This document shows, one piece after another, positions 62,941 to 64,000 of a DNA stretch of 64,000 bases. How positions within the stretch are numbered: position 1 is the stretch's first letter; each line of letters opens with the position of its first letter. Both the position numbers and the translations under genes were made by a program. The notes under the pieces are model-generated. The model worked only from the letters and a program-made list of their open reading frames with translations, was not told the DNA's origin and made no database searches. The DNA lies in the NCBI RefSeq assembly GCF_900142895.1, contig NZ_LT670847.1:62001-126000 (forward strand), in the 5' to 3' direction. This stretch comes from Vreelandella subglaciescola (GTDB lineage Bacteria > Pseudomonadota > Gammaproteobacteria > Pseudomonadales > Halomonadaceae).

Positions 62941-62962
62941 TATTCGAACACTCGTTTGAATA
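62941..62962. promoter_or_regulatory. Palindrome upstream of fadE, PsrA-like operator
   Basis: The arms TATTCGAAC and GTTTGAATA, separated by four bases (ACTC), are complementary except at one position. The core fits the PsrA-type pattern CAAAC-N4-GTTTG with one change. It is 43 bp upstream of fadE, an expected target of PsrA in gammaproteobacteria. Confidence 0.55.
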
Positions 62963-63083
62963 GTGGCAGACTCCCGCCTTGCCGCGCAAGCATTCCGGGC
63001 GTCTTTTTATCAGGCTGTCTATCAAGCGTTCCATCAAGGTCTTTACACTTGTTCTATCAAGCTATCGCCTAACGCCGTAAAGC

Positions 63084-63116
63084 ACAAAAAAGCGCCGCGG
63101 CATGGCCACGGCGCTT
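63084..63116 (-). terminator. Terminator of betA
   Basis: On the minus strand, AAGCGCCG and CGGCGCTT flank an 11-base loop and are followed by a run of T residues (TTTTTTGTGC side). It lies about 60 bases beyond the betA stop. Confidence 0.88.
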
Positions 63117-63142
63117 GATACTTGATCTGAGGTTCAAACAGA

Positions 63143-63181
63143 GTTAGTCAGGCAGGGTTAGTCAGGCAGAGTTAGTCAGGC
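63143..63181 (-). repeat. 14-bp tandem repeat that includes the betA stop codon
   Basis: GTTAGTCAGGCAGG, GTTAGTCAGGCAGA and a third partial copy GTTAGTCAGGC are adjacent. The third copy contains the betA TGA stop (TCA on this strand), so the gene end is repeated about 2.8 times outwards. Confidence 0.95.
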
Positions 63182-64000
63182 GACATAGTAGGGCACATCG
63201 CGGCGAGGCAGCGGCGTGCGGCCACGAATCTTGTCGGCGATTTTTTCCGCCAGCATAATCGTTGGCGCGTTGAGGTTGCCGGCAGGAATCAGCGGAAACA
63301 GCGAGGCATCCACTACGCGCAGGTTCTCTACGCCATGAACCCGGCCCTGGCCGTCGGTGACCGCCATAGCGTCTTCGCCCATACGACAGGTGCCGCACGG
63401 ATGATAGGCGGTTTCGGCCTTTTGCTGAATGAAGGCGTCCAGCTCGGCATCGGAATCGGCGGCGACACCCGGGGCAATTTCACGCCCGCGATAGTCGTCA
63501 AACGCCGGCTGGCGGATGATCTCGCGGGTCAGGCGGATGCCGTCGCGAAACTCCTGCCAGTCTTTCGGCGTGGCCATGTAGTTGAACAGAATGCTGGGGG
63601 CGGTACTCGGGTCTTTCGAGGTCAGGCGAACGCGGCCGCGACTTTCCGAGCGCATCGAGCCGACGTGCGCCTGAAAGCCGTGGGCCTGTACCGCACTTTT
63701 GCCGTTGTAGCTGATGGCGATGGGCAAAAAGTGATACTGCAGGTTCGGCCAGGCTTCGTTTTCATTGCTGCGGATAAAGGCACAGGCTTCAAACTGGTTG
63801 CTGGCGCCGATGCCGGTGCCGGCAAACAGCCACTGCGCGCCGATTTTAGGCTGGTTGTACCACTTGAGCGCGGGGTAGAGCGAAATTGGCTCTTTGCACT
63901 CGTACTGCAGGTACATTTCCAGATGGTCCTGCAGGTTTTCGCCCACGCCGGGCAGCGCATGCACCGGGGTAATATCCAGCGCATCAAGCAGCGAGACCGC
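63176..64000 (-). CDS. betA: Choline dehydrogenase (GMC oxidoreductase), C-terminal part
   Basis: It oxidises choline to betaine aldehyde, and further towards glycine betaine, the main compatible solute in halophiles. Only the C-terminal 274 residues lie in the window; the frame runs off the right edge and the GTG at 63964 is an internal valine. Visible features are [20 protein letters not shown], the catalytic histidine in [11 protein letters not shown], the second active-site residue in [18 protein letters not shown], and [17 protein letters not shown]. Identification as BetA rather than another GMC enzyme rests on overall resemblance to the choline enzymes. Confidence 0.9.
   Translation of the reverse strand, partial: AVSLLDALDITPVHALPGVGENLQDHLEMYLQYECKEPISLYPALKWYNQPKIGAQWLFAGTGIGASNQFEACAFIRSNENEAWPNLQYHFLPIAISYNGKSAVQAHGFQAHVGSMRSESRGRVRLTSKDPSTAPSILFNYMATPKDWQEFRDGIRLTREIIRQPAFDDYRGREIAPGVAADSDAELDAFIQQKAETAYHPCGTCRMGEDAMAVTDGQGRVHGVENLRVVDASLFPLIPAGNLNAPTIMLAEKIADKIRGRTPLPRRDVPYYVA

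Overview
The window looks like a piece of the chromosome of a moderately halophilic gammaproteobacterium, most probably a Halomonadaceae member (Halomonas, Chromohalobacter or a relative). The reasons are the high GC content, the many acidic proteins, a complete Na+-translocating NADH:quinone reductase operon, a choline dehydrogenase (glycine betaine synthesis) at the right edge, and gene orders I know from Pseudomonas-like gammaproteobacteria: mfd-gap-nqr, leuS-lptE-holA, and leuCDB-asd-fimV-truA-trpF-trpBA-accD-folC-dedD-cvpA-purF-metZ. The assignment is inferred from gene content. No tRNA, rRNA, CRISPR array, insertion sequence or prophage is visible, so this is almost entirely core chromosome.

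Layout. 0-2 kb: end of lipB and convergent lipA (lipoic acid). 2-7.8 kb: topA, a small helical protein, then the Braun-type lipoprotein gene lpp placed between two different L,D-transpeptidase genes. 7.8-13 kb: mfd divergent from a long gap-type dehydrogenase. 13-19.7 kb: nqrABCDEF and the maturation gene nqrM. 19.7-21.2 kb: a C39-like peptidase/TPR lipoprotein paired with a small exported membrane protein (PA2778/PA2779 type). 21.4-26.2 kb: leuS-lptE-holA, with a zinc-ribbon YbeL-like gene divergent from leuS. 26.2-30.5 kb: a membrane protein, a lipoprotein, a dicarboxylate/amino-acid symporter and its LysR regulator. 30.8-35.2 kb: leuCDB and asd. 35.4-47.3 kb: a short FimV, truA, trpF, trpB, trpA, accD, folC, dedD, cvpA, purF, metZ. 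47.3-52.4 kb: cytochrome b561, YceI, a MATE pump, an aromatic-type aminotransferase and a siroheme methyltransferase. 52.6-56.1 kb: an unrecognised coiled-coil protein and an SLC13-type permease. 56.2-60.2 kb: glpR-glpK and convergent glpD. 60.4-64 kb: fadE and the C-terminal part of betA.

How the genes work together. Most belong to housekeeping pathways: branched-chain, aspartate-family and tryptophan amino-acid synthesis, purine and folate synthesis, fatty-acid initiation and degradation, lipopolysaccharide assembly, cofactor synthesis and sodium-based respiration. Visible control signals include many bidirectional terminators, a good sigma70 promoter for nqr and another for asd, a GlpR-like operator pair upstream of glpD, a PsrA-like palindrome upstream of fadE, and a LysR-type dyad in the leuC/LysR divergent region.

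The most unusual signal is not a gene. Short tandem duplications, 11-19 bp per unit with 2 to about 4 copies, recur at gene edges: around stop codons, ribosome-binding regions and start codons. I count eight clear cases in 64 kb. The best candidates for undescribed protein biology are the PA2778/PA2779-type peptidase pair, where the partner carries a double-glycine-like site before its membrane segment, and the coiled-coil protein with SDK-rich repeats.
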